Origin: an uncultured Candidatus Melainabacteria bacterium
GTDB taxonomy: Bacteria > Cyanobacteriota > Vampirovibrionia > Gastranaerophilales > Gastranaerophilaceae
Assembly: GCA_934692295.1 (NCBI GenBank)
Contig: CAKUTL010000005.1
Span: forward strand, 1-64,000
Length of the DNA stretch: 64,000 nt
Direction of reading: 5' to 3'
Shown: positions 1-8,133 of the stretch, piece after piece
How positions within the stretch are numbered: the first letter of the stretch is position 1
Layout: every line of letters begins with the position of its first letter
Translations under genes and position numbers: made by a program
The notes under the pieces: generated by a model
What the model saw: only the letters and a program-made list of their open reading frames with translations
Databases searched by the model: none
Told to the model about the DNA's origin: nothing

Positions 1-111
1 AGTATAACTATTGGTGGATTTCCGATTTTAAAAATATATGAGCAAGAAACGGTTAAACGTTATTACCTGTTCAATTGTATTCCGATTTTAGAAGTTATGT
101 CTTATGCGTAA
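1..111 (+). CDS. C-terminal end of a truncated protein, probably glycan-biosynthesis related
   Basis: An open frame enters from the left edge and stops at TAA 109-111, giving 36 residues ending in RYYLFNCIPILEVMSYA. The LFN-x-IPI-L/V-K/E motif is the same short motif seen in the linker of the GT2-LicD protein at 3322 (QLFNLIPIVKI), and similar motifs occur in capsule and LOS glycosyltransferases. That makes an upstream glycan gene plausible, but the catalytic part is outside the window. A terminator hairpin follows directly, so the reading frame end looks genuine. Function is inferred only from this motif. Confidence 0.55.
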   Translation, partial: SITIGGFPILKIYEQETVKRYYLFNCIPILEVMSYA

Positions 112-115
112 AAAT

Positions 116-157
116 AAAAAAGAGTGTCATTGATATTTTCTTTGGCACTCTTTTTAT
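116..157. terminator. Bidirectional intrinsic terminator
   Basis: A-rich arm AAAAGAGTGTCA pairs with TGGCACTCTTTT (one G-T wobble) around a 14-nt loop, with a T run on one side and an A run on the other. It sits between the truncated plus-strand gene and the convergent minus-strand gene at 181-891 and can serve both. Confidence 0.75.
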
Positions 158-180
158 GTTATATGTAAATTTGTGATTAT

Positions 181-891
181 TTATTCAGCTACTGCTTGTT
201 TGTCAGCATTTTTTGCGGCCGTTTTATTAGAGAAATGATCGGCAATAGCACCAAGTGCTAATCCTCCCAATACTCCTGCAACTGTTTTTCCTGCCATACC
301 AGTAATTAGACTAGATGTATATGCCGCATCAGCTTTAAATCCTTTTACCTTCGTCAAAGGTAAAGTAATTAAACCCGGAAGTATTGCTCCGCCTAGACCT
401 AATAATGCACCCCATTTTTTACCTGCACTTGATTTGCAATATACATTTCCTGCAGTTGTTGTTTCAGCATTATCATCATTTTTTAGCATTTCTTCCTTGC
501 CGTTTTGTGCTAATTTTTCTGCAAATTCTGCACGTTTAGCATTATTTAGTTTATCTACTAATGCTCCACATCCCAGGGCTAATGCAATATTGATAGGCAA
601 TGCAACCCATCCTGCTTTTCCTGTTGCAGATAATTTTTTCATTTGTGTCATTAACTGTTGAGTTTGATTACTATCTAATCCTGCACTAGTTACATCTACT
701 GAAGCTAATTTGCTAGTAAGAGTATTTGCACCTATTGCCACTGGGGTCATAATTCCAGCCCATATTGCACCTGTTTTCAAACCTGCATTTGATTGTTTCT
801 CTTGATTTGTATTTGTATCTGTATTTTCATCTTTACCTTTGAATGCAAGGTGCTTTGGTGAAACATTGTAATTTTGAACTGCTGATAACAT
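181..891 (-). CDS. Hypothetical protein with N-terminal FKG motif and hydrophobic segments
   Basis: 236 residues, not a family I recognise. The N-terminus is polar and ends in AFKGKDEN, the FKG-type motif seen in several other proteins of this window. Two glycine/alanine-rich hydrophobic stretches follow (around residues 40-55 and 95-110), and a third pair lies near residues 160-215 (WGALLGLGGAILPGL and VAGVLGGLALGAIAD), so membrane insertion or a glycine-zipper-like association is possible. No signal peptide is evident. A Shine-Dalgarno AGGAGAA precedes the ATG. It is a single-gene unit with its own candidate promoter near 963 and the terminator at 116-157. Confidence 0.75.
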   Translation of the reverse strand: MLSAVQNYNVSPKHLAFKGKDENTDTNTNQEKQSNAGLKTGAIWAGIMTPVAIGANTLTSKLASVDVTSAGLDSNQTQQLMTQMKKLSATGKAGWVALPINIALALGCGALVDKLNNAKRAEFAEKLAQNGKEEMLKNDDNAETTTAGNVYCKSSAGKKWGALLGLGGAILPGLITLPLTKVKGFKADAAYTSSLITGMAGKTVAGVLGGLALGAIADHFSNKTAAKNADKQAVAE

Positions 892-962
892 TAATTATTC
901 TCCTATTTTTTACACTTGTATCTTGTTGTTTTTAAAATGGCTGAACATCAAATTTTGCCTTT

Positions 963-992
963 ATTATATCGTGTTGTAACAAAATTTAATAA
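963..992 (-). promoter_or_regulatory. Candidate promoter of the gene at 181-891
   Basis: On the minus strand a perfect TATAAT (963-968) lies about 70 nt upstream of the ATG at 891. A weak TTATTA-type -35 lies about 17 nt further upstream. The -10 is convincing and the -35 is not. Confidence 0.35.
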
Positions 993-1000
993 ATAATTTT

Positions 1001-1201
1001 CTAAAAATAAAGTTTTTTATACCATTTTATATAGAGTTTCAAAAATTTAAGATTAATTAAGCCAAGTGCGTCTGCTGTTTTGAGTGTATCTTTAATTCCT
1101 TCCCCCATAACTTTGTGGCAAGTTTTATTTGCAATTTTCAAAACTTTTCGATTATGAATTACACTTTTAATCATATAAGCCGGTATTGGAACTAAATACA
1201 T
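1001..1201 (-). CDS. Small basic hypothetical protein
   Basis: 66 residues, lysine-rich and basic, with no recognised domain. The support is a good Shine-Dalgarno (AGAAAGGAG) about 7 nt before the ATG and a clean open frame in a gap that otherwise lacks genes. It is divergent from the recombinase at 1304 and could be an accessory of that element, but nothing in its sequence shows this. Confidence 0.5.
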   Translation of the reverse strand: MYLVPIPAYMIKSVIHNRKVLKIANKTCHKVMGEGIKDTLKTADALGLINLKFLKLYIKWYKKLYF

Positions 1202-1303
1202 TTTGGGGTCTCCTTTCTATTCTTTTATAATACTCAAAATAATAAAAATTTGATAGATTGAGTTTTGTATAAATTGTTGGAATTAAGAGAAAGGAGTTTG
1301 ATA

Positions 1304-1846
1304 GTGGGTACAGTAGAACCAATTAGAGAATTGAAAAATGTTAGAAAAATTGAAAGACTTTTAGCTAAACAAAGTGAAAGAGATTTACTGCTTTTTACGC
1401 TTGGGATAAATTGTGGATTAAGAATTTCTGATATTTTAACTTTGGATGTTTCGGATGTGAAAAATAAAAATTATATTCAGGTGGTTGAAAAGAAGACTGG
1501 TAAATTCAAAAAGTTTCCGATTAATTCAAAATTAAAGCCTATGTTTGAGAAATTTACTAAAAATAGATTAGATGAAGAACCGTTGTTTCTGTCAAAATTT
1601 GGAAATAGAATGGAACGAACTGCGGCATATCGGATTATAAATTTAGCTTGTAAAAAAATTGGTATTGAGGGATTGATAGGAACACATACATTAAGAAAAA
1701 CTTTTGGTTATCATCATTATCAAAAGTTCAAAGATGTTGTCATTTTGCAAAAAATATTTAATCATTCCAGCCCGTTTATAACCTTACGTTATATCGGCAT
1801 TGAACAAGATGAAATTTTTCAAAGTTATGAGAATTTTATACTTTAA
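1304..1846 (+). CDS. Short tyrosine site-specific recombinase (FimB/FimE-sized)
   Basis: 180 residues. All catalytic landmarks of the tyrosine recombinase family are visible: first Arg in GLRISDIL, HTLRKTFGYH (H-x-x-R), HSS (second His position) and the nucleophile Tyr in TLRYIG. The protein lacks the usual N-terminal SAM-like core-binding domain of integrases and XerC/D, so it has the architecture of FimB/FimE DNA invertases (about 200 residues). I chose GTG at 1304 because AAAGGAG lies 7 nt upstream of it; the frame is also open from a TTG at 1265, but that has no ribosome binding site. It lies immediately before an inverted-repeat-flanked segment and a glycan operon, which suggests an invertase. 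A phage-remnant integrase is the alternative. Confidence 0.88.
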   Translation: MGTVEPIRELKNVRKIERLLAKQSERDLLLFTLGINCGLRISDILTLDVSDVKNKNYIQVVEKKTGKFKKFPINSKLKPMFEKFTKNRLDEEPLFLSKFGNRMERTAAYRIINLACKKIGIEGLIGTHTLRKTFGYHHYQKFKDVVILQKIFNHSSPFITLRYIGIEQDEIFQSYENFIL

Positions 1847-1858
1847 TAATTCAACAAA

Positions 1859-2000
1859 TTAAGCATATTGTTGTACGTAATATCAAAATACAACAAATTA
1901 TGCTAAAAATAAAGTTATCTATTTTTTGTGAATAAATGATTTATTGCTCTCCAAAAGAATAAATGAGTGTCTTGTTCTTTAAATACAACAATATGCTTAA
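1859..2000. repeat. 17-bp perfect inverted repeat flanking 108 bp: candidate invertible element
   Basis: TTAAGCATATTGTTGTA at 1859-1875 is the exact reverse complement of 1984-2000, and the two enclose 108 bp. A third, imperfect copy (TACAACAAATTATGCTAA, 1889-1906) lies inside in the same orientation as the right arm, and a fourth core TGTTGTA is at 2003-2009. The element sits between the recombinase stop and the first glycan-operon gene (ATG 2047). The size and position match known invertible promoters, but I could not identify a convincing -35/-10 pair inside. Confidence 0.6.
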
Positions 2001-2046
2001 AATGTTGTATTCATTTAATAAGAATAAAACTAAAAGGAGAAAAGGA

Positions 2047-3147
2047 ATGAACTTTCACGTAAGACACTATTCAGAAATAGATAAAGAAAAATGGAATACA
2101 TTTGTTCGGTCATCGTCTATGGGGTGGGCTTATTTCCTATATGATATGATTAAATTTCACCGTCATATTTCATATAAAAATGAATCATTTGCAATTGTTG
2201 ATGAAAATAAAGAGATATTTATGGTTATTCAGTTGCATAGAACTCCCAAAAATAAGCTAGTTTCTCAATGGGGATTTGTGGTAAAAGATAATTTAACTAA
2301 AAAACAATCAAAACATTTAAAAGATATTTTCAAAAATTATATAGATTCGTATATATCTAAATTTAAAATAAAAAGCTTTGACTTAAATATTTGTCCCTTG
2401 TCTGCGATAAATTTGCCTGAAAATCATAATATGGTCAACCCGTCAATTTATTATTTCTTTTCTCCTGGGCTTAGATATACCTATCTTGTTGATTTAGCAA
2501 AATCTGATGATAGAATGCTTGCAGATTGTGAGGAAACAACTCGGCAAGCTATTAGAAAATATGATAAGCTCGCTCGTTATACCGTTGTTGAATCGGATGG
2601 CTCTTTGGCAGATTGCAATAAATATATAGAACTTCATAAAGAGACATATACAAGAACAAATGCGAAAAAAAATATTATAGACGATAGTTATAATAAAAAT
2701 ATTTTTGAAACATTAATTCCTCAAAAAATTAGTAAAGTATTTTTTTTAAAAGATAACGAAACAAATGAATATATTGCAACTGTTGCTATTTTGATTTATG
2801 GAAAAACGGCTTATTACTGGTGGGGTGCGTCAAAAGATGACAAGGAAGTTGGAGTTAATAAATACTTACTATTTAAAGTTATTTGTTATGTGAGAGAAAT
2901 GTTTGGTAAGTGTGGGTATTTTGAAACAGGGGGAGCATATCCGCATAAAAGGGTTGGAAAATATAAAGGATTGAATGATTTTAAAAAGTGCTTTGGAACT
3001 TTTTTGCATCCAATATTTAAGGGGTCTTACGAAAAACTTTCTGATATTAAAACGCATGAGCAGTTAAAGTTTTTGGGGTTCAAGATAAACTTAAAAACGA
3101 GTTCTAAGGTTTTAAAAATCATAAAAACTTTAAATAAGAATATGTAA
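2047..3147 (+). CDS. FemAB-like / GNAT-fold transferase
   Basis: 366 residues. The C-terminal half has the pattern typical of FemAB-like and BioF2-like acyl or peptidyl transferases: YWWGASKDD, then LLFKVICYVREM, then FETGGAYPH and GKYKGLNDFKKCFG, followed by a hydrophobic-basic tail. Such enzymes transfer aminoacyl groups from aminoacyl-tRNA, or acyl groups, onto cell-envelope precursors. The start is placed at ATG 2047 because AAAAGGAGAAAAGG precedes it; an in-frame ATG at 1963 lies inside the inverted-repeat segment and has no ribosome binding site. It is the first gene of the glycan operon and is separated from the next gene by a 40-bp palindrome. The substrate cannot be told from sequence. 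Confidence 0.7.
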   Translation: MNFHVRHYSEIDKEKWNTFVRSSSMGWAYFLYDMIKFHRHISYKNESFAIVDENKEIFMVIQLHRTPKNKLVSQWGFVVKDNLTKKQSKHLKDIFKNYIDSYISKFKIKSFDLNICPLSAINLPENHNMVNPSIYYFFSPGLRYTYLVDLAKSDDRMLADCEETTRQAIRKYDKLARYTVVESDGSLADCNKYIELHKETYTRTNAKKNIIDDSYNKNIFETLIPQKISKVFFLKDNETNEYIATVAILIYGKTAYYWWGASKDDKEVGVNKYLLFKVICYVREMFGKCGYFETGGAYPHKRVGKYKGLNDFKKCFGTFLHPIFKGSYEKLSDIKTHEQLKFLGFKINLKTSSKVLKIIKTLNKNM

Positions 3148-3227
3148 TAATATTTTTCTTTATAAATAAATATTAACGGTAATGTGTTAAATTATTTCTT
3201 TTTTATCATGTTCGGGTTACTGTGTTC

Positions 3228-3267
3228 TTATATGTACAACATTTTCTAGAAAATGTTGTACATATAA
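3228..3267. repeat. Perfect 40-bp palindrome
   Basis: TTATATGTACAACATTTT is followed by CTAG and the exact reverse complement, giving an 18-bp stem. The arms contain the same TGTTGTA/TACAACA core as the inverted repeats at 1859-2009. It lies in the 174-nt gap between the FemAB-like gene and the GT2-LicD gene. It lacks a T tract, so it is not a typical terminator. A recombinase or regulator binding site is more likely. Confidence 0.8.
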
Positions 3268-3321
3268 ATAAGGGAGATTGGTCAGAATTGGCAAATATTT
3301 GGCTATAAAGAGAGGTTTTAG

Positions 3322-5091
3322 TTGGTAAAAGTATCAATAATAGTTCCTGTATATAACGTGGAAAAATATCTTTCAAAGTGTTTGGAAAGTTTGATTAACC
3401 AAACATTAAAAGAGATAGAAATTGTCTGCGTAAATGATGGCTCTGGTGATAACTCTTTAGACATCCTAAAAAATTTTGCTCAAAAAGACTCTAGAATAAA
3501 AATTATTGATAAACAAAATTCAGGAGTTGCGATAGCTCGAAATATTGCACTTGAACAAGCAACAGGTGATTATATAGGATTTGTTGATAGTGATGATTAT
3601 GTAGATTTAGACTACTTTGAAAAACTTTATAATACCGCAACAAAAAACAACTCAGATATAGCTGTAACAAGTATTTTAAAACATAAAAAATATTTTGATA
3701 AATATAATGTTAGATATTCAGAAGAACAAGTTGCTGAAAATATTCAAGAAAAGATTAAACTTTGCGGAGATAAAAAACATTTCTTTTTCTATGCTTGGAA
3801 TAAGATTTATAAAACCGATTTAATAAAGAATAACAAAATAAAATTCACTGAAGGACAGATTTATGAAGATGTAATGTTTGCGATGAATGCTCTTTACTTT
3901 TCAAATAAAGTTGTATCTGTTCCAAATACTAAATATCACTATGTAGAACGAAATAATTCATTGGTTAAATATAAAGATAACACCGGTAAAAAAGCAGAGG
4001 ATTTAACTAAAGCATATACGAAATTACAAGAGTTTTGCCAAGATAAAAATATCATTTTACCTGAAAGATTGAATTATTATACAAAAAAGAATATTTGTTT
4101 ATTTTTGACAGAATATATTGGAAAATATCGAAAGAAATTTCAACTTTTTAACCTAATTCCAATAGTAAAAATTGTTGACTATTCTGAAACAAGAAATCTT
4201 GTGAATCTTTTGGGTATAAAAATAAAAATTGCTAAAAAGGAAATCGCAAAAGCCCGAAAAGAAAATGTTTTCTATCAGTATAAAAAGAATAATGTAGATA
4301 TAACAGAAGTTCCAAAGGCAACGGGTCAATTAAGAGATATACAGTTGGCAAATTTAGCTCTTTTAAAAGAGTTGGATTATGTTTGTAAAAAGAATAATTT
4401 AAAATATATGCTTGATGGTGGAACATTGTTGGGTGCAGTTCGCCACAAGGGATTTATTCCTTGGGATGATGATGTTGATATTTTGATGTTCCGAGAAGAT
4501 TACAACAAAATTGTAGAAGTATTTAAAACATCGTCAAGGAATTCAGATATTTATGCTGATTTTGTGAGAGATAAAGATACAAATTGTCAGTATTTTATAA
4601 AAGTTTTGCATAAGCAGTGTCCATTCTTGGGCGTAGATATTTTTCCGTTGGATACTTACGGAAAATATTTGAATAGCCGAGAACAAGCAAATAAAACAAA
4701 AGAAATTTATAAAATTCTAAAGGATTTAAAACATAGAGTTAATAATGAAGTATCGGATGAAGAATTGAAATCATTGTTAGAAAGAACAATGAGTGAAAAG
4801 ATTTTGCCACAAGATAAGACTATTGATACAAATAGTGATTTTGTGTACGGAATAGATTTTTCTCACCAAATAAAAAATTGGTTTTTGGATAGAGATGTAG
4901 TTTTACCATTAAGAGAACTTGAATTTGAAGGAACCAATTTTTCAGCGGTAAATAATACAGACGTCTTTTTGAAAAACATTTATGGCAATTACATGTCATA
5001 TCCAAAAAAGATGAAGATTCTGCATAGTGCGTATGAAAATTTATCAGAAGAACAAGTAAAGATAATTAAGAGTTTAGGAGGAGGTTTTTAG
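3322..5091 (+). CDS. Bifunctional glycosyltransferase family 2 / LicD phosphotransferase
   Basis: 589 residues with two catalytic domains. Residues 1-230 are a GT-A fold family 2 glycosyltransferase: VSIIVPVYNVEKYL, VNDGSGDNS and the DxD-type FVDSDDYVD. Residues about 345-589 are a LicD/fukutin-type domain with LDGGTLLGAVRHKGFIPWDD followed by DVDILM, which binds metal and transfers a phospho-alcohol from a CDP-activated donor. The linker contains QLFNLIPIVKI and LLGIKIKI motifs. Translation starts at TTG 3322 with AAGAGAGG about 6 nt upstream. The next gene starts 2 nt after its stop, so the two are coupled. The fusion implies that one enzyme both adds a sugar and decorates it; the donor is not known. 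Confidence 0.9.
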   Translation: MVKVSIIVPVYNVEKYLSKCLESLINQTLKEIEIVCVNDGSGDNSLDILKNFAQKDSRIKIIDKQNSGVAIARNIALEQATGDYIGFVDSDDYVDLDYFEKLYNTATKNNSDIAVTSILKHKKYFDKYNVRYSEEQVAENIQEKIKLCGDKKHFFFYAWNKIYKTDLIKNNKIKFTEGQIYEDVMFAMNALYFSNKVVSVPNTKYHYVERNNSLVKYKDNTGKKAEDLTKAYTKLQEFCQDKNIILPERLNYYTKKNICLFLTEYIGKYRKKFQLFNLIPIVKIVDYSETRNLVNLLGIKIKIAKKEIAKARKENVFYQYKKNNVDITEVPKATGQLRDIQLANLALLKELDYVCKKNNLKYMLDGGTLLGAVRHKGFIPWDDDVDILMFREDYNKIVEVFKTSSRNSDIYADFVRDKDTNCQYFIKVLHKQCPFLGVDIFPLDTYGKYLNSREQANKTKEIYKILKDLKHRVNNEVSDEELKSLLERTMSEKILPQDKTIDTNSDFVYGIDFSHQIKNWFLDRDVVLPLRELEFEGTNFSAVNNTDVFLKNIYGNYMSYPKKMKILHSAYENLSEEQVKIIKSLGGGF

Positions 5092-5093
5092 TT

Positions 5094-5849
5094 ATGACAA
5101 ATATTGCAATAATATTTGCCGGCGGGACTGGACAACGGTTAAATAACGGTGAAAATTCTATTCCTAAGCAGTTTTTGAAAATTAATGAAAAACCGATTAT
5201 TATCCATACTTTGGAACTTTTTCAAAATCATCATTCTATAGATAAAATTTATATTGCAATTCATCCTGATTATTATGAATATATGCAGGAATTAGTTAAG
5301 CACTATTACATAACAAAAACAGCAGGAATAGTAAAAGGTGGTGCGACTGGTCAAGATTCTATTTATAACGCACTAAAACTTGCTCAAAGTGAAAATCCTG
5401 AAGATTCAATTGTTTTAATTCATGATGGCGTTAGACCAAATATTACTGAGGAAGTTATAACAAAAAATATAGAATGTGCAAAGAAAAATGGCAACGCAAT
5501 AACTTGTACTTCTTGTTTTGAAACAATATTGGTAAGTGAAAATGGAAAAAATCCTCAACATGTTCCATATCGAAAGCATACATATTCAGCCCAAGCTCCT
5601 CAAAGTTTTCACTTAGGAGAGATTGTTCAAGCTCATGAGTCTACAAGAAAAGTAAATCCGAATTATACTGATATTGTTGATTCTTGTACTTTGTTTAAGA
5701 CATTGAATAAACCTACATATATGATTTTTGGCAATCGAGGGAATATAAAAATTACAACAATAGAGGATTTGTATATTTTACGTGCTTTTATTCGGTACAA
5801 AGAAGATTTAGAAGCTTTTGGGTTAAATTCTATGGGAGAGGGCAATTGA
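5094..5849 (+). CDS. IspD/TarI-family cytidylyltransferase
   Basis: 251 residues. The N-terminal FAGGTGQRL and PKQFLKINEKPII are the CTP-binding signature of the IspD/TarI family, and VLIHDGVRP is the second conserved loop. Family members make CDP-methylerythritol (IspD, isoprenoid synthesis) or CDP-ribitol (TarI/Bcs1). The setting among LicD genes and an NAD-dependent epimerase favours a TarI-like role supplying a CDP-alditol to LicD domains. Because the organism uses the MEP pathway (ispG at 30335), an IspD role cannot be excluded. It overlaps the next gene by 4 nt. Confidence 0.85.
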   Translation: MTNIAIIFAGGTGQRLNNGENSIPKQFLKINEKPIIIHTLELFQNHHSIDKIYIAIHPDYYEYMQELVKHYYITKTAGIVKGGATGQDSIYNALKLAQSENPEDSIVLIHDGVRPNITEEVITKNIECAKKNGNAITCTSCFETILVSENGKNPQHVPYRKHTYSAQAPQSFHLGEIVQAHESTRKVNPNYTDIVDSCTLFKTLNKPTYMIFGNRGNIKITTIEDLYILRAFIRYKEDLEAFGLNSMGEGN

Positions 5850-6844
5850 GTATAATTTTTGAAGAAGATATAAAAAGTATAATAAAAGATTTTGACATGT
5901 CTGTTTTTGATGGAAAAACCGTTCTTGTTACTGGAGCAACCGGTTTAATCGGTAAACTTTGTGTGAAAAGTCTTTTAAATTCAGGTTATAATACTCAAAT
6001 AATTGCTTTAGTAAGAAATGGTGAAAAAGCCAAAAATCTTTTTGGTGAATCCAAAAGATTATCACTTATTATTCAAGACATAAATCAAAGAATTAGTACC
6101 TCTCGAAAAGTTGATTATATTATTCATGCTGCGAGTACAACTTCATCCAGAGATTTTGTCGAAAAGCCTGTTGAAACCATTTATACTGCTTTTAATGGAA
6201 CAAGAAATGTATTAGAATTTGCCAAAAATAAACGAATTGAAGGTATGGTATATTTATCTTCTCTTGAGGTTTATGGTGTTAACGATTTCGAAGATATAAC
6301 AGAAAATTCATATGGTTATATTGATATTTTGAATCCCCGTAGCAGCTATTCTGAAAGTAAAAAAATGGTAGAAACAATGTGTATTTCTTATGGTTCAGAA
6401 TATGGAGTTCCTGTTCGAATAGCAAGGCTTGCTCAAACATTTGGTGCTGGGGTTTCAAAATCTGATAATAGAGTATTTGCTCAATTTGTTAACGCAGTAA
6501 TAAATAAAGAAAATATTGTTCTTCATACAAAAGGAAAAACTAAGAGAAATTATTGTTATACAACTGATGCAGTGCGTGCTATTTTCACCATTTTGACAAA
6601 AGGCGAAAATAATAATGCGTATAATGTTGCAAACGAAAGCACATATTGTTCAATCGCAGAGATGGCACATTTATTAGAAAACGAAGACACAAAAGTTGTT
6701 TATCAAATTGATAATGTAAATAGAGGCTATAATCCAACCGTGAAAATAAAATTAAATGCGAACAAATTAAATTCTCTTGGTTGGGAAGCAAAAATTGGAA
6801 TGAAAGAAATGTTTGAACGATTAATCGAGGATATGAAAAATTAG
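5846..6844 (+). CDS. NAD-dependent epimerase/dehydratase (extended SDR)
   Basis: 332 residues. The Rossmann glycine motif TGATGLIG sits near residue 30. An active-site Ser region (YLSSLEVYG) and YSESKKMVE (YxxxK) complete the extended SDR signature. The family epimerises, dehydrates or reduces nucleotide sugars. Translation starts at TTG 5846, overlapping the cytidylyltransferase stop in TTGA, so it is coupled to that gene and probably acts on the same CDP-linked or related substrate. The exact reaction is not readable from sequence. Confidence 0.85.
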   Translation: MSIIFEEDIKSIIKDFDMSVFDGKTVLVTGATGLIGKLCVKSLLNSGYNTQIIALVRNGEKAKNLFGESKRLSLIIQDINQRISTSRKVDYIIHAASTTSSRDFVEKPVETIYTAFNGTRNVLEFAKNKRIEGMVYLSSLEVYGVNDFEDITENSYGYIDILNPRSSYSESKKMVETMCISYGSEYGVPVRIARLAQTFGAGVSKSDNRVFAQFVNAVINKENIVLHTKGKTKRNYCYTTDAVRAIFTILTKGENNNAYNVANESTYCSIAEMAHLLENEDTKVVYQIDNVNRGYNPTVKIKLNANKLNSLGWEAKIGMKEMFERLIEDMKN

Positions 6845-6846
6845 TT

Positions 6847-8133
6847 ATGGTAGATAAAGTTACTCTGATAGGATTGAAGAATAATAATCTAGGGGATATT
6901 GTTATTTTGGATACTTGTAAATATTTAGTTCGGCAATTGTTTCCAAATGCGAAAATTTCAGTACAAAATATCTTTCCGGAAACAATAACAATGAAAAATA
7001 TTAATGCTTCATATCCAAAAATAAATTTAATAATTGAAAAAATTGCTAGTTATACTTATTTTGTGCAAATTCTTAACTTTGTAAAATGGTGGCTTTCTCA
7101 AAAAAGAGGAACTTCTGTTTATAAGTATTATAAAAGGATTTTAAAAAGAAATTCAAAGGTGATATTTGCAGGTGGCGGGTTAATTAAATTCTCTAGAGAA
7201 GATTTATGGAACCCTATTTACAGTATTATTACATATTGTCAGAGAAAAAGAATCCCCGTATATTTTAATGCTGTTGGAGTTGAGGGATATGATGAAAAGG
7301 ATTTCTATTCTCAATTATTAAAATATAGTTTAAATAAATCTTGCGTAAAAAAGATAACAACACGAGATGATATTGATTCTTTAAATAAATATGTAAAAGA
7401 TAAAGATAAAATTAGTCTTGTTGGCGATCCGGCATTGTGGACAAAAGAAACTTATAATGTTGAAGATGTAAAAAAGACAGATATTATTGGCGTTGGAGTA
7501 ATTAGAGGAAAAATTTTTACTGATTATGGGTTTGATTTTTCAGAAGAACAAATTGTAAATTCATATGTCAATATTATTCGAAAACTTGAAGAAAAAGGTT
7601 ATAAGTGGCAAATGTTTTGTAACGGTGCTAAAAGTGATTACAAAATGGGAAAAAATATTCTAGAAAAATTAGGTTTACCAGAATCAGAAGAATATTTAGC
7701 CCCAAGACCTAGAAAAGCAATAGATTTAGTGAAACAAATATATTCTTATAAAGCCACTATTTCTGCTCGATTACACGCAAATATAATTGCCGTTTCTTAC
7801 GGAATTCCTACAATAGGCTTTGTTTGGAATAATAAGTTAAAACTTTTTGGAAAAATTATTGGTTGTCCTGAACGCTTTATAGAAAACGAAAAGTTTTCAG
7901 ATGCAGATTTTGTTGTTTCTTCTTTGGAGAGTGCAGTAGCTCAAGGATATGATAATTCAATTATAGAAACATTAAAATTATCAACTCTAAATTCTATTAG
8001 TGAAAATCTTGAATTAAATTTATTAGGAAATAAAACATCCCATCCAGAGCGGATTTCGGGGGGGGGGTACCCTCTTAATGCCTGTATTTGTTGTGTGTTG
8101 GGGATAAATATTTTAGATAAAAAGGAGATATAA
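6847..8133 (+). CDS. Polysaccharide pyruvyl transferase family protein with poly-G C-terminal tail
   Basis: 428 residues, CsaB/WcaK-like (PF04230 type). Seen motifs are GLKNNNLGDIVILD at the start, the glycine motif FAGGGLIKF, TTRDD, SLVGDPALW, and ISARLHANIIAVSYGIPTIGF, the conserved RLH region. Such enzymes transfer pyruvyl from PEP to glycan sugars as ketals. The last 35 residues are unusual: the sequence PERISGGG is encoded by a 44-bp repeat holding ten G (8058-8067) and continues YPLNACIC to a TAA that abuts the GTG of the ABC transporter. Changing the G number would alter only this tail. The ribosome binding site of the next gene lies in the last codons. Confidence 0.85.
   Translation: MVDKVTLIGLKNNNLGDIVILDTCKYLVRQLFPNAKISVQNIFPETITMKNINASYPKINLIIEKIASYTYFVQILNFVKWWLSQKRGTSVYKYYKRILKRNSKVIFAGGGLIKFSREDLWNPIYSIITYCQRKRIPVYFNAVGVEGYDEKDFYSQLLKYSLNKSCVKKITTRDDIDSLNKYVKDKDKISLVGDPALWTKETYNVEDVKKTDIIGVGVIRGKIFTDYGFDFSEEQIVNSYVNIIRKLEEKGYKWQMFCNGAKSDYKMGKNILEKLGLPESEEYLAPRPRKAIDLVKQIYSYKATISARLHANIIAVSYGIPTIGFVWNNKLKLFGKIIGCPERFIENEKFSDADFVVSSLESAVAQGYDNSIIETLKLSTLNSISENLELNLLGNKTSHPERISGGGYPLNACICCVLGINILDKKEI
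8047..8090 (+). repeat. 44-bp poly-G repeat, copy 1
   Basis: GAGCGGATTTC, then ten G (8058-8067), then TACCCTCTTAATGCCTG and TATTTG. It is identical to 16046-16089 except for one base (C or A after TA). It lies inside the 3' end of the first pyruvyl transferase gene. A G10 run is very unusual in this AT-rich sequence and is a typical slippage tract. Confidence 0.9.

Noticed and set aside
1876..1983. A definite promoter inside the candidate invertible segment
   Set aside because: Several TTGT and TAAAAT-like hexamers occur but none with correct spacing; I could not assign a promoter for either orientation.
1963..2046. Upstream ATG extension of the FemAB-like gene
   Set aside because: No ribosome binding site, and it runs through the inverted repeat; ATG 2047 has a strong Shine-Dalgarno.
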